From: DASQHY01 sp035602605
Lineage (GTDB): Bacteria > Acidobacteriota > Terriglobia > Acidiferrales > UBA7541
Reading direction: 5' to 3'
DNA length: 42,528 bases
Assembly: GCA_035602605.1 (NCBI GenBank)
Contig: DATNLZ010000094.1
Location: 1 to 42,528, forward strand
Part shown: one piece after another, positions 1 through 8,014 of the stretch
Numbering within the stretch: position 1 is the stretch's first letter
Layout of the letters: every line of letters begins with the position of its first letter
Made by a program: the position numbers and the translations under genes
The notes under the pieces: generated by a model
Seen by the model: only the letters and a program-made list of their open reading frames with translations
The model's database searches: none
What the model was told of the DNA's origin: nothing

Positions 1-135
1 CGTTCCGGGGATCGCGATAAAGTGATCACGATCACGCCGGAATCGGTGATCACCTTCCGCCGGAATCCTGATCACGATCACCCCGGAATCGCGATCACGA
101 TCGCCCGGAATCGGTGATCACCATCGTCCGGAATC
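1..135. repeat. Tandem array of about 23-bp repeats, likely IS21-type element terminus
   Basis: The octamer CCGGAATC recurs at 37, 60, 83, 105 and 128 (spacing 23, 23, 22, 23). Each copy is followed by a GTGATCAC-like palindrome and a short variable tail, and a decayed sixth unit lies at 1-36. Repeated transposase-binding units at element ends are typical of IS21-family insertion sequences, and I recall similar GTGATCAC/CCGGAAT arrays there. The assignment is inference, because no transposase gene is in the window. The array stops exactly where the HerA-like coding similarity begins, so it marks the junction of an insertion that removed the 5' part of that gene. Confidence 0.55.
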
Positions 136-1133
136 CCCAGAATGGAGAATACTACTCGAAGACCGCCTCACAGACTATCGGGCTTGGTGATATCGATGAT
201 GAGCAGGTAAGGAAGAACTTGGTTGTTTACTCTGATAGGAAGATACCGGCGGGCGCAAAGTTCACGTATAGAGGCAAGGTCCAGATCAACACCCATAAAC
301 ACATGACGGTGGGAGATATTCTTGCATTCTCCGCCGGCTTTTCCGAGGTAATGAAATCATTCCTTTTGTACCTGGACGACAAACAAGTCGAAGGATTCAT
401 CAAGAAGATTGATTCATATTGTGAATCACCCCAGAAACTCTACATGGATTTCCCCGATTTCTTTGGTGCTAAGGCCGAAGGCGACGACAAGAAGCAAGAT
501 AAGAGCGCTCGCGGGACGATTATGGCAATAAGAAAAAGGATCCGTCATTTCATCGACGAAGGGGGAGTACACTCTTCAACTTCAACGCTGATAGAAGACA
601 CATTTCAAGCATTACAGGAAGGGAAGACCGTCATCATGGACCTTTCGCTCCGTGACAGCGTCGACGCATCGATAATCTCGACCATGATTGTTAGAAAGCT
701 CTTCGAAGATAACAAGAAGAACTTCACCGAGGCCCATGAAGAGCAAGTGATCTCGTGCGTGATCGTTGTCGAAGAAGCACAAAATGTACTCTCAGATGAG
801 CAGGTTCGATCCTCCAGCAATCCATTCGTAAGAGTTGCAAAAGAGGGCAGGAAGTTTGGGATCGGCTTGGTTGCCATCACACAAAGACCATCCGCAATTT
901 CCGAGGAAATTCGGAGCCAAGCGGAAAACTTCTTTGCGTTCTATATGGGCAATACTGATGATATTAAGGCGCTCGTCAGATCGAATATCAACTACGAGGG
1001 AGTGGTCAGTGCCTTCATTCAGAGGGAAACGATACCCGGCAATCTGTACTTCGTAACTTCTTCACACCCGTTTGTGATCCCTATAAGGGTCGTGGAGTTT
1101 GACAAAATGGTTGCAAACAAGCTCTATAAATGA
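114..1133 (+). pseudogene. HerA/FtsK-like ATPase, 5'-truncated
   Basis: This is the C-terminal part of a HerA-type hexameric DNA-translocase ATPase. Visible motifs are a Walker B strand (VIVVEEAQNVL), a downstream sensor-like strand (GLVAITQRPSAI) and the following segment with Arg residues (IRSQAENFFAFYMGN). The Walker A half and N-terminal barrel expected of a 500-600 residue HerA are absent. The only available start (GTG at 114) lies inside the repeat array, so native coding begins at about 136. I read it as a gene cut by an insertion sequence, hence a pseudogene. Base composition is AT-richer than the core genes, suggesting transfer. It sits 48 bp upstream of a DruA-family gene on the same strand, as in a defence operon. 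It may be a HerA partner of a nuclease or effector once encoded further left. Confidence 0.8.
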
Positions 1134-1181
1134 CCCCACAACTGGATCAGCACTACAACAGCTACTGCAAACAGTTCACTG

Positions 1182-2321
1182 ATGCCCAACGCTAAGAAGC
1201 TCCGCCTCTCTCTCTTAAAACTCCTGCGCGAACAGGGCTTCACCATGGGTCCGCAGCACCAATTAAGAATGCACGGCACGAGCAAGAAGACAGTCCGTGC
1301 AATTCACGTGCATTTTAGGGAAGACAGACTTCACGAAGAGAAAGATTTCGTTCGAAAATGGTACCCAAGAATTTCACACTACTTTGCCTCAGGGAGGGAC
1401 ATCGACCCTCAACGAGTCGATCCTTACCCCGTCCTAGTTAAGAACAATGAAGTGCACGCAGCTCTATTTCGCATAGCGTCTTTGTGGTGGAGCGTCCCAG
1501 TCTCAAGAGGGTACGGTCGCCGCTTTCGAATTTTGATCTTCGACAGATCAAATGGAAAACTTTTTGGGTTACTGGCGCTCACTGACCCAGTTTTCAATCT
1601 GAGGAAGAGGGATGCATGGGTGGGTTGGGAGGTCCGCACTCGCGAAAATATGCTAGCGCACGTGATGGATGCCTGTGTACTTGGTGCGGTACCTCCGTAC
1701 AACTGCCTGCTGGGCGCGAAATTCGTAAGCCTCCTGGCCGCGAGTAACTTCACCCGACAACTCTTCAAGCAGCGATACGGGAAGAAGAAATCAATCATTC
1801 GCAAGAGAAACTTTGACGGACGCTTGGCACTAGTTACAACTACAAGTGCGTTAGGAAGGTCTTCGATCTTGAACAGGCTTCGTTTTGGAAGTGTCGATGT
1901 CTTTCAACCCGTGGGATTTACCGAAGGATACGGCCATTTCCATCTGGCAAACGGCACCTTCGAAAAAATCAGAGCTTACCTCACTACATGTAAGGACAAG
2001 GAAGCTCGACGTTACAAATTTGGAAATGGGCCCAATTACAGAATGAGAGTCGTTCGGAGGGCTCTAGAACGCCTCAATCTTCCATCCGAACTCCTGCGTC
2101 ATGGAATTCGAAGAGGCGTCTACGTCGCTCCCCTCGCTCGCAACACTGCTGCGTTTCTGAACGGTAGCGCGTCAAGACTGTCCTGGTATCAGAGGCCTCT
2201 TACCGAAATCGTCACATTCTGGCGCGAGAGGTGGCTTCTGCCTCGTGCCGCTCGCGACAATTCATATCTCGCATTCGACGCAAGATCATGGCGAAGAATC
2301 CTGGAATTGGATGACCTGTAA
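1182..2321 (+). CDS. Druantia DruA-like protein (DUF4338)
   Basis: This 379-residue protein carries the hallmark motifs of the DUF4338 family, which includes DruA of the Druantia type I anti-phage system. They are WSVPVSRGYGRRFR at about 103-116, VMDACVLGAVPPYN at about 161-174, VTTTSALGRSS at about 218-228, GHFH at about 251-254 and a GPNYR block near 283. The molecular activity of DruA is not settled. Classical type I Druantia also contains DruB, DruC, DruD and the large DruE helicase, and none is visible here. The neighbours are instead a truncated HerA-like ATPase upstream and a HEPN-type protein downstream. No clear ribosome-binding site precedes the ATG. Length and motifs look intact. 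The family call is strong; a role in defence is inferred from family and context. Confidence 0.85.
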   Translation: MPNAKKLRLSLLKLLREQGFTMGPQHQLRMHGTSKKTVRAIHVHFREDRLHEEKDFVRKWYPRISHYFASGRDIDPQRVDPYPVLVKNNEVHAALFRIASLWWSVPVSRGYGRRFRILIFDRSNGKLFGLLALTDPVFNLRKRDAWVGWEVRTRENMLAHVMDACVLGAVPPYNCLLGAKFVSLLAASNFTRQLFKQRYGKKKSIIRKRNFDGRLALVTTTSALGRSSILNRLRFGSVDVFQPVGFTEGYGHFHLANGTFEKIRAYLTTCKDKEARRYKFGNGPNYRMRVVRRALERLNLPSELLRHGIRRGVYVAPLARNTAAFLNGSASRLSWYQRPLTEIVTFWRERWLLPRAARDNSYLAFDARSWRRILELDDL

Positions 2322-2544
2322 TCCAGGGACATAGCAAGTGCAACTAGCCGAATGCGTGTACGCAATTCCTCTGTGGCCATCCACAAGAGCTAACCCACGG
2401 GCGGAAAATAACGGTTTGCGCTTCGACCTAAGCGGAAATGTGGCACATCGGGCCACAAGGAGATCCTCTTGTTTCATGCTATCGAATCACATGGTGATCG
2501 ACCTTTGACTTCTTTTTAGCGCGAGGTAAGATCAAAACAAATAT
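2322..2544. other. Intergenic spacer with promoter for the HEPN gene
   Basis: There is no convincing gene between the DruA-like stop and the next ATG. The only clear signal is the promoter at 2505-2532. The spacing suggests the HEPN gene is transcribed independently of the HerA/DruA pair. Confidence 0.6.
2505..2532 (+). promoter_or_regulatory. Sigma70-type promoter giving a near-leaderless mRNA
   Basis: TTGACT at 2505-2510 and TAAGAT at 2527-2532 are separated by 16 bp. Transcription would start near 2539, only about 6 nt before the ATG at 2545, and no Shine-Dalgarno sequence is present. The mRNA is therefore predicted to be leaderless or nearly so. Confidence 0.6.
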
Positions 2545-3342
2545 ATGGCGCGCGCACCCAGAAAAATCGAACCTCAATCGGCAAATCTCTCTTTGCAACA
2601 GATGGAGTTGGCTATCCCGAAGCTGGATCGCAGAATTGTTGACCTCAACAATTTTGATGTGAACTCCGTTAACGACCGAGGCGATCCGAGAATAGACGCG
2701 CTTGAGAAGCAGCTCGACGGACTCTTAGTCTCAATCTTCGGAGCCGGGACCGTAGAGTACAAGCGATACCATTGGGCAATCACGAGATTGGATACTGCGT
2801 TAGTCAACGCGTTATATGATACGCCGCTTGAAGAAATTCGCGATGGTCTACGACAAGGCATCGCCACAGCAAGAGCTCACCTTGAGACAATCAGAACAGG
2901 ATTTCTTGAAGAGCTTGGTGACGCTGGACATACCACAACCGGAAAAACGTTAAAGGCATATGAGGGCCTTGAATTACATTCGGCTATTCAACGCGCCGCA
3001 GGGAAATTATTTCACGATGGTCATTATGCAAATGCAGTCGAGGATGCAGTTAAGGCGCTCAATGCACTCGTAAAATTGAACGGCGGCGTGGAGGATAAAG
3101 ATGGCTCGTCCCTAATGGAACACGTATTCAGCCCCAAAAATCCAATTCTGAAATTTAACAACCTAGCTGACGCATCGGATATGGATGAGCAAAGGGGTTT
3201 CATGATGTTGTTTTCCGGAGCTGTCATAGGTCTTCGCAATCCACGCGCACACAAGATTATTAAAGATGATCCAGAAAAGGCGCTTGAATTCATAGCATTC
3301 GTTAGTTTGCTTGCGAAACTCGCTGACCAAGCAAAGCAGTAA
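2545..3342 (+). CDS. TIGR02391/Ymh family HEPN-type protein
   Basis: This 265-residue protein matches the Hypoth_Ymh (TIGR02391) family. Its N-terminal half has the usual LLVSIFGAGTVEYKRY segment at about 60-75. The C-terminal domain has LFHDGHYANAVEDAVKALN at about 155-173 and ends in RNPRAH at 231-236. RNPRAH fits the RX4-6H motif of HEPN RNases, which serve as toxins or effectors in many defence and abortive-infection systems. RNase activity is inference. It has its own promoter and almost no leader. A small protein gene starts 43 bp downstream. Codon use is AT-richer than in the core genes. It could be an effector for the DruA/HerA module or a separate toxin-like cargo gene. Confidence 0.8.
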   Translation: MARAPRKIEPQSANLSLQQMELAIPKLDRRIVDLNNFDVNSVNDRGDPRIDALEKQLDGLLVSIFGAGTVEYKRYHWAITRLDTALVNALYDTPLEEIRDGLRQGIATARAHLETIRTGFLEELGDAGHTTTGKTLKAYEGLELHSAIQRAAGKLFHDGHYANAVEDAVKALNALVKLNGGVEDKDGSSLMEHVFSPKNPILKFNNLADASDMDEQRGFMMLFSGAVIGLRNPRAHKIIKDDPEKALEFIAFVSLLAKLADQAKQ

Positions 3343-3385
3343 TTGTGCGTCCCGTCGATGGAAATGCTCAGAAGTGAGGACAAGC

Positions 3386-3652
3386 ATGACACCTTGGATC
3401 AAGAAATACAGGCTGACCAAACAAGAAGTAGCTGAAATTCTCCAGGATTTCCTTGATGGCAGGGGTAGGCCATTGGCTTGGGACGGCTTCACTTTGGGAA
3501 TGTCATTTGAGGATGAATATCTAGAAAACATTCGAATAAGGTGCGCAAATCTAAGCCAAGAATATCCGCCCGAGCACCCGAACGAATATTGCAACGAGCA
3601 GGGGCGCAATGTCATTTGCGAGTATATCAAGCAGCTGACTGCTGCGAGCTGA
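3386..3652 (+). CDS. Small uncharacterised protein
   Basis: This predicted 88-residue acidic protein has no function I can name. The ATG at 3386 is chosen over the in-frame start at 3311 because the longer form would overlap the HEPN gene, whereas a purine-rich GAAGTGAGGA lies just upstream of 3386. Visible features are an N-terminal helix (LTKQEVAEILQDFLDG), then WDGF and a segment YPPEHPNEYCNEQG with one Cys near the end. Small proteins of this layout, with a D-F pair, spaced Cys residues and YPP, occur widely as orphans. Its position 43 bp after the HEPN gene permits an antidote or partner role, which is only a guess. Confidence 0.55.
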   Translation: MTPWIKKYRLTKQEVAEILQDFLDGRGRPLAWDGFTLGMSFEDEYLENIRIRCANLSQEYPPEHPNEYCNEQGRNVICEYIKQLTAAS

Positions 3653-4244
3653 TGGAAGCACCGGCTCCACCGAAGTTATTCGGTGGATCGCGGGACAGAA
3701 AGGGAGGGGGGGCCCAGCCTTAGCAGGTTTTTCGGGCGCTGCATCCCTTCGGTTTTTTTTTTAAGGGTACGGTTGTTCGACATTCCACCTTGGTCATTCA
3801 AACTATTGCTTACAACGAAATCCGCCCAGATTCCGCAACAGGGTTGGAAGCGAGTATTATCAGACAGCTTGAAAAAGTCATATCACGGCTGTCCGAAGGA
3901 ACAGCGCAATTGCGGGCTGGCCGAATCTTGGTGGCCCACACTTTTCGTGAAGCACCTCAAAAACACGTAGGCGGATCAGGGACGCTCCAATACGCGAGAT
4001 CGCCGACGAGCTAGGTTACTGGGTGGCGTCCACGACGGTGCGCGGGCGTCCGAGTCTCTTGCCCTTCGTGCGTTTCGCAGATCGGCTCGCGCGTAACGCC
4101 GTAGGGTGTAGCCGAATTTTTCCCTTAGGATACTACCCCTACATGGAATTGACCCGTGTTTGCGGCGCTCCTACACTCGCCGCCGCTCGCCGACAGGGAG
4201 GGTGTAGCAAAACGCCCTCAATGCGTAAAGACCCCCCCGAGAAA
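3653..4244. other. Gene-poor junction between island and core chromosome
   Basis: There is no convincing gene in about 590 bp. It holds the 9-bp hairpin, a homopolymer T run near 3750-3760 and several short open frames without family features. In one frame, 3979-4050 reads as PIREIADELGY followed by STTVRGRP, which faintly resembles a helix-turn-helix segment and could be a relic of a mobile-element or regulator gene. The stretch probably marks the right edge of the accessory island. Confidence 0.45.
3666..3687. other. Perfect 9-bp hairpin
   Basis: TCCACCGAA (3666-3674) and TTCGGTGGA (3679-3687) form a perfect stem with a GTTA loop, 14 bp after the small-protein stop. No T-tract follows directly, so it is not a standard intrinsic terminator. 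It may still stabilise or end the mRNA of the HEPN/small-protein unit. Confidence 0.55.
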
Positions 4245-4273
4245 TTGACCCCGCTACAACCCGCGCCTATACT
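4245..4273 (+). promoter_or_regulatory. Promoter of the thiolase gene
   Basis: TTGACC (4245-4250) and TATACT (4268-4273) are separated by exactly 17 bp. The predicted transcription start is near 4280, leaving a leader of about 31 nt that contains AAGGAG at 4298-4303, 8 nt before the ATG. Confidence 0.75.
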
Positions 4274-4311
4274 TCTAAAGGAAACATTTCTGCATTGAAG
4301 GAGCACCCACC

Positions 4312-5499
4312 ATGGAAACTCCAGTCATTCTTAGTGCTGTACGCACTCCTATCGGTAAATTCCTGGGGGGCCTCTCGTCTTTTTCCGCTACCGAGCTGGG
4401 CGCCAAGATTGTGACTGAAGCGGTGCGTAGGGGGGGCATTGAAGTCCAAGAAGTGGACGAAATCATCATGGGCAATGTCGTTCAGGCTGGCTTGGGGCAG
4501 AATCCGGCGCGGCAGGCGGGACTCAAAGGTGGCCTGTCGCCTCGCGTCGCTGCGATGACCATCAATAAAGTTTGCGGCTCGGGACTGAAAGCCGTCGCCC
4601 TCGCGGCACAAGCCGTGCAACTTGGTGAATCGCAAATAGTTATCGCTGGCGGAATGGAATCTATGTCCAATTGCCCTTACCTGCTGCCGCAAGCACGCAG
4701 CGGCTACCGGCTAGGCAACGCCCAGATTATTGACTCGATGATTCAGGACGGTCTGTGGGACGTCTACGAAAATTATCATATGGGCAACACCGGAGAACTC
4801 GTCGCCGAAAAATATCACATCTCGCGCCAGGAACAGGATCAGTTTGCCGTCCAGAGTCACCGGAAAGCGGTCCGCGCGCGCCAGTCCTGTTTCTTCGAAG
4901 CACAGATTTTGCCAGTCGAAGTCCCGCAAAAAAAGGGTGATCCGCTGGTCATCAAGTATGACGAATCGCCGCGCGAAGACTCTTCGCTCGAAGCCCTTGC
5001 CAAGCTGAAGCCCGCGTTCAAAAAGGATGGCACCGTCACGGCCGGCAATGCCCCCGGAACAAATGACGGAGCCGCCGCGCTTGTCATCACGAGTGAACGC
5101 AACGCCGCACGACTTGCGAAGACGCCGATGGCTCACATCGTTGCACAAGCTGTCAGCGGCGTGGAGCCGAAGTGGGTGATGATGGCGCCGGTGGACGCCG
5201 TAGAAAAGCTTCTGCAAAAAACCGGCTGGGACCGCGACAAAGATGTTGACCTGATCGAGTTGAACGAGGCCTTTGCTGTCGCTGCGATTGCCGTGACCCG
5301 CCAGCTCCGCCTCGATCCCGAAAAAGTGAATGTGAATGGCGGCGCAGTCGCGCTTGGGCACCCGATCGGCGCGTCCGGCGCGCGCATTCTCGTCACGCTG
5401 CTATATGAATTGCAGCGGCGCAACCTCAAACGCGGCATCGCCGCGCTTTGCCTTGGCGGCGGCAACGCCGTGGCCCTGGCCGTCGAACGGATGAGTTAG
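4312..5499 (+). CDS. Acetyl-CoA acetyltransferase (thiolase)
   Basis: This thiolase joins or cleaves acyl-CoA and acetyl-CoA (acetoacetyl-CoA thiolase/3-ketoacyl-CoA thiolase) in the cytoplasm. At 395 residues it has the normal family length. The three catalytic elements are present: nucleophile Cys88 in NKVCGSGLKAV, His350 in GHPIGASGAR and Cys380 in CLGGGNAV. A strong AAGGAG lies 8 nt before the ATG and a consensus-like promoter lies upstream. A 3-hydroxyacyl-CoA dehydrogenase gene follows about 1.6 kb downstream on the same strand, so the pair probably serves butanoate/acetoacetyl-CoA metabolism or beta-oxidation. Substrate length cannot be read from sequence, so degradative and biosynthetic thiolase remain alternatives. 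Confidence 0.93.
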   Translation: METPVILSAVRTPIGKFLGGLSSFSATELGAKIVTEAVRRGGIEVQEVDEIIMGNVVQAGLGQNPARQAGLKGGLSPRVAAMTINKVCGSGLKAVALAAQAVQLGESQIVIAGGMESMSNCPYLLPQARSGYRLGNAQIIDSMIQDGLWDVYENYHMGNTGELVAEKYHISRQEQDQFAVQSHRKAVRARQSCFFEAQILPVEVPQKKGDPLVIKYDESPREDSSLEALAKLKPAFKKDGTVTAGNAPGTNDGAAALVITSERNAARLAKTPMAHIVAQAVSGVEPKWVMMAPVDAVEKLLQKTGWDRDKDVDLIELNEAFAVAAIAVTRQLRLDPEKVNVNGGAVALGHPIGASGARILVTLLYELQRRNLKRGIAALCLGGGNAVALAVERMS

Positions 5500-5600
5500 G
5501 TCTTAGGTTCACTAACTCCCTATAGCGACGAAGTGGCCGACCCAGTCTGCAATGCAGGCCGTCGACAAAAATCTTGGCTCATTGGAGCACGGTTCCATTC

Positions 5601-6752
5601 ATGTTCTGCCCCCTCTGCAAATCCGAATACCGCGAAGGCGTCACTCGTTGCAGCAATTGTGACGCGCCGCTTGTAGCCTTGCTCGATAAGACGCGCGGTA
5701 CCTCGTCGAATACATCTGACGCGCCCCATGCGCCCACTTCCGTGCTTCTCTGGGTCGGAAAAAACGAAGCCGAGTTTTCGGCCCTGGTGGATGCTTTGCG
5801 GGAAAACAGAATCCCTGCATTTGTTCAGGAGCACCCGCGCGCCGCGCTGGGGAATCGACTGCGTCCCGATTCGCAGATCCACGTCCTGCAATCCGACCTG
5901 AAGCGCGCCCTGCGGGTTGCCGCCGCCAGTACCGGCTCGCTTCCAGGCAGTTCGCGGCACATCCGAACCTGCCATGGCTGCGGTAACGAAGTATCCGCAT
6001 CCTTCACACACTGCCCGCGCTGCGGCACGATGCTGATCGCCGCAAGGGATTCCGCTTCACCGGATTCCAAGCCGCTCGCCAGCGCTGAACTTCTCTTTTG
6101 CCCCATTTGCGATGCCGAGTACGGCCCGGGCCATACCCATTGCACACAGTGCGGAGTCGATTTAGTTCCCGAGCGGCTCCGCGGCGAGCCGTTCGATGAG
6201 AAACTACGCTCCGAAGACTTGCAGATCGTGTGGCGCGGCAGCGACCCAGTCGCGGTAAGCCGCGCGATCGCCGCATTACGCGGCGCGCGAATCCCCCATC
6301 ACGTTAAGCCTACCCAGGATCACCTGGCCTTTGAACTTGGTATTCCACGCCCCCGATATGAGGTTCGCGTATTCGCCTCGGATGCGGTGGCCGCGCAGCA
6401 CCTTCTCGATCCGATCCGCGAATCGCTTCCATTTGGCTCACTCACCGAGCCTGATGAATCTGGGATTGCGGGGCAATCTGACGCGCAATCTGCACCTCGC
6501 GCGCAACCACAAAAGCAGGTTCCTGGTGTGTCGCACTCGCACTGGAAGCCACAGCAAGCCACGCTCGAAATCTGGGCATCCGACGATTCAGCGCTTGCTG
6601 AGATTTTGCAGGATTGTCTTGCGGAAAATAACATCGGTGTCCGTGCCGAAGGTAGGGCGCCAGGAATGTTGCGTCTGTTTGTTCGCCCTCAGGAAGAAGC
6701 CGCCGCCCGCGAAATCATTCGCGAAGTCCTCGAAGGCGCTCCTCCCGCCTAA
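5601..6752 (+). CDS. Triple zinc-ribbon protein with DUF2007-like repeats
   Basis: The start at ATG 5601 gives 383 residues and begins directly with a zinc ribbon (MFCPLCKSEY), as in related proteins; the in-frame start at 5574 adds only low-information residues. Three CxxC-x10-CxxC ribbons are visible: Cys3/6/17/20, Cys124/127/138/141 and Cys167/170/181/184. Three alpha/beta segments of DUF2007 type (putative signal-transducing domain) lie at about 48-110, 207-275 and 321-378, the last starting LEIWASDDSALAEILQD. The architecture looks like internal duplication. Function is unknown; metal binding and a small-molecule or protein-sensing role are inference. It lies between thiolase and hydroxyacyl-CoA dehydrogenase genes and has a decayed relative immediately downstream. 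Confidence 0.7.
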   Translation: MFCPLCKSEYREGVTRCSNCDAPLVALLDKTRGTSSNTSDAPHAPTSVLLWVGKNEAEFSALVDALRENRIPAFVQEHPRAALGNRLRPDSQIHVLQSDLKRALRVAAASTGSLPGSSRHIRTCHGCGNEVSASFTHCPRCGTMLIAARDSASPDSKPLASAELLFCPICDAEYGPGHTHCTQCGVDLVPERLRGEPFDEKLRSEDLQIVWRGSDPVAVSRAIAALRGARIPHHVKPTQDHLAFELGIPRPRYEVRVFASDAVAAQHLLDPIRESLPFGSLTEPDESGIAGQSDAQSAPRAQPQKQVPGVSHSHWKPQQATLEIWASDDSALAEILQDCLAENNIGVRAEGRAPGMLRLFVRPQEEAAAREIIREVLEGAPPA

Positions 6753-6831
6753 TCGCCTCAAGCCCCGCCCTTGAGAATGTTCCAACATCTAACTTCCAGC
6801 CTCTAACTTCGAGTAGTACACTCCACGCACC

Positions 6832-7056
6832 ATGTTTTGCCCGCAATGCAAGAGCGAATACCACTCGAAATCTGGTCCGGTCGCGATGATGAATTGTCCG
6901 GGGCTTTGTCCGGGATGCTTTGCGCGAAAACGAAATCGCGTTGCGTGCCGAATCTCTGGACTCGGAAAAGAAAGTGTAGGTGCGCCCGTCCGAAGCGCGT
7001 CGCGGCAACGAAATTGTTCGCGAACTCACCGAAGCCCGTCCGCCACAATGCCGTTG
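6832..7056 (+). pseudogene. Degraded paralogue of the zinc-ribbon/DUF2007 gene
   Basis: The relic starts MFCPQCKSEY, matching the start of the gene before it, and then jumps to a DUF2007-like segment in another frame (LEIWSGRDDELSGALSG). It changes frame again (DALRENEIALRAESLDSEKKV), meets an in-frame TAG, and continues VRPSEARRGNEIVRELTEARPP to a TGA at 7054-7056. These pieces align in order with the N-terminus and the last domain of the 5601-6752 product (LEIWASDDSALAEI..., VRPQEEAAAREIIREVLEGAPP). It is therefore a shortened, frameshifted and stop-interrupted tandem duplicate rather than two unrelated short genes. Confidence 0.75.
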
Positions 7057-7090
7057 ACACGCTTTTGCAGGTCGATCCGTCAGCCACTGA

Positions 7091-7972
7091 ATGAAGCCAC
7101 TCATGAATGCCGATAGCATCAGAACTGTCGCTGTGCTCGGCGCGGGCACAATGGGCAACGGGATCGCGCACGTTTTCGCCAAATCCGGTTACACGGTTAT
7201 TCTTCGCGACGTTGACCAGCGAATTCTTGATCGCGCACTCGAGACGATCTCCCAGAACCTGGATCGCGAAATCAAGAAGGGCAAAGTAGCGGAAACCGAT
7301 CGGGGCACGATTCTCGGCCGCCTCCATCCCACCACGGACATGGGCGCGCTGACTCGCGCCGATTTCGCCATCGAGGCTGTTCCAGAAAAACTGGAAATAA
7401 AGCGCGCTGTTCTTCAGGAGGCTGACCGAGCTTTACCGCCCGTAGCAATTCTCGCCAGCAACACGTCTGCGATTTCCATTACCACGCTCGCCGCACTCAC
7501 CAGCCGCCCCAGCCAATTTCTCGGCATGCACTTCATGAATCCAGTCCCGGTGATGGTTCTGGTGGAAGTGATTCGCGCGCTGCAAACCAGCGACGCAACC
7601 TTTCACGCCACGATGGCTCTTTGTGAGCACCTTGGCAAAAAGCCCGTGGCCGTCAACGACGCCCCGGGTTTTGTCAGCAACCGCGTGCTGATGCCGCTCA
7701 TCAATGAGGCCGCATACTGCGTTATGGAAGGTGTGGCCACCCCCGAAGCTGTTGACGCAGTGTTGAAAGCCGGCATGAACCATCCCATGGGTCCGCTCGA
7801 GCTCGCAGATTTCATAGGACTCGATATTTGCGTCGATATCCTTCACGTTCTGCAGGAGGGCTTCGGTGATCCTAAATATAGTGCCTGCCCATTGCTAAAG
7901 AGAATGGTTGCTGCCGGCTGGCTGGGGCGCAAGTCCGGCCGCGGCTTTTACGACTACTCTGGCAATAGCTGA
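7091..7972 (+). CDS. 3-hydroxyacyl-CoA dehydrogenase (3-hydroxybutyryl-CoA type)
   Basis: This protein catalyses NAD(P)-dependent interconversion of 3-hydroxyacyl-CoA and 3-oxoacyl-CoA. Its 293 residues fit the stand-alone Hbd/PaaH/FadB2 class, without a hydratase domain. An N-terminal Rossmann motif GAGTMGNGIAHVFA starts at about 18. The NTSA loop at about 124-127 carries the catalytic Ser, His147 sits in GMHFMNPVPVM, Glu159 lies 12 residues on as the dyad partner, and Asn is found in GFVSNR. The C-terminal dimer domain has NHPMGPLELADFIGLD. An alternative ATG at 7103 would remove four residues; neither start has a clear ribosome-binding site. With the thiolase upstream it forms two consecutive steps of the same pathway. 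Confidence 0.92.
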   Translation: MKPLMNADSIRTVAVLGAGTMGNGIAHVFAKSGYTVILRDVDQRILDRALETISQNLDREIKKGKVAETDRGTILGRLHPTTDMGALTRADFAIEAVPEKLEIKRAVLQEADRALPPVAILASNTSAISITTLAALTSRPSQFLGMHFMNPVPVMVLVEVIRALQTSDATFHATMALCEHLGKKPVAVNDAPGFVSNRVLMPLINEAAYCVMEGVATPEAVDAVLKAGMNHPMGPLELADFIGLDICVDILHVLQEGFGDPKYSACPLLKRMVAAGWLGRKSGRGFYDYSGNS

Positions 7973-8014
7973 GGGCGCTCTGCGAGGACAGACAAATGTT
8001 TCAAGGAGATGTCA

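Noticed and set aside
1..135. CRISPR array
   Set aside because: The repeat units are short, continuous and imperfect without unique spacers of constant length, and the period of 22-23 bp includes the repeat itself.
3745..3765. Intrinsic terminator at the T10 run
   Set aside because: The sequence before the T run does not form a convincing GC-rich stem immediately adjacent to it.
4140..4255. IS21-type end relics (two AATTGACCC-like words)
   Set aside because: The second word is the -35 of a well-formed thiolase promoter and the first has no supporting repeat context, so a mobile-element reading is not needed.
3683..4298. Open frames 3683-3970, 3790-4014 and 4023-4298
   Set aside because: Overlapping frames with no family features, no ribosome-binding site and low-information composition; at most a helix-turn-helix-like relic.
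4711..5361. 216-codon minus-strand frame inside the thiolase gene
   Set aside because: It is antisense to a gene with an intact active site and has no recognisable domain.
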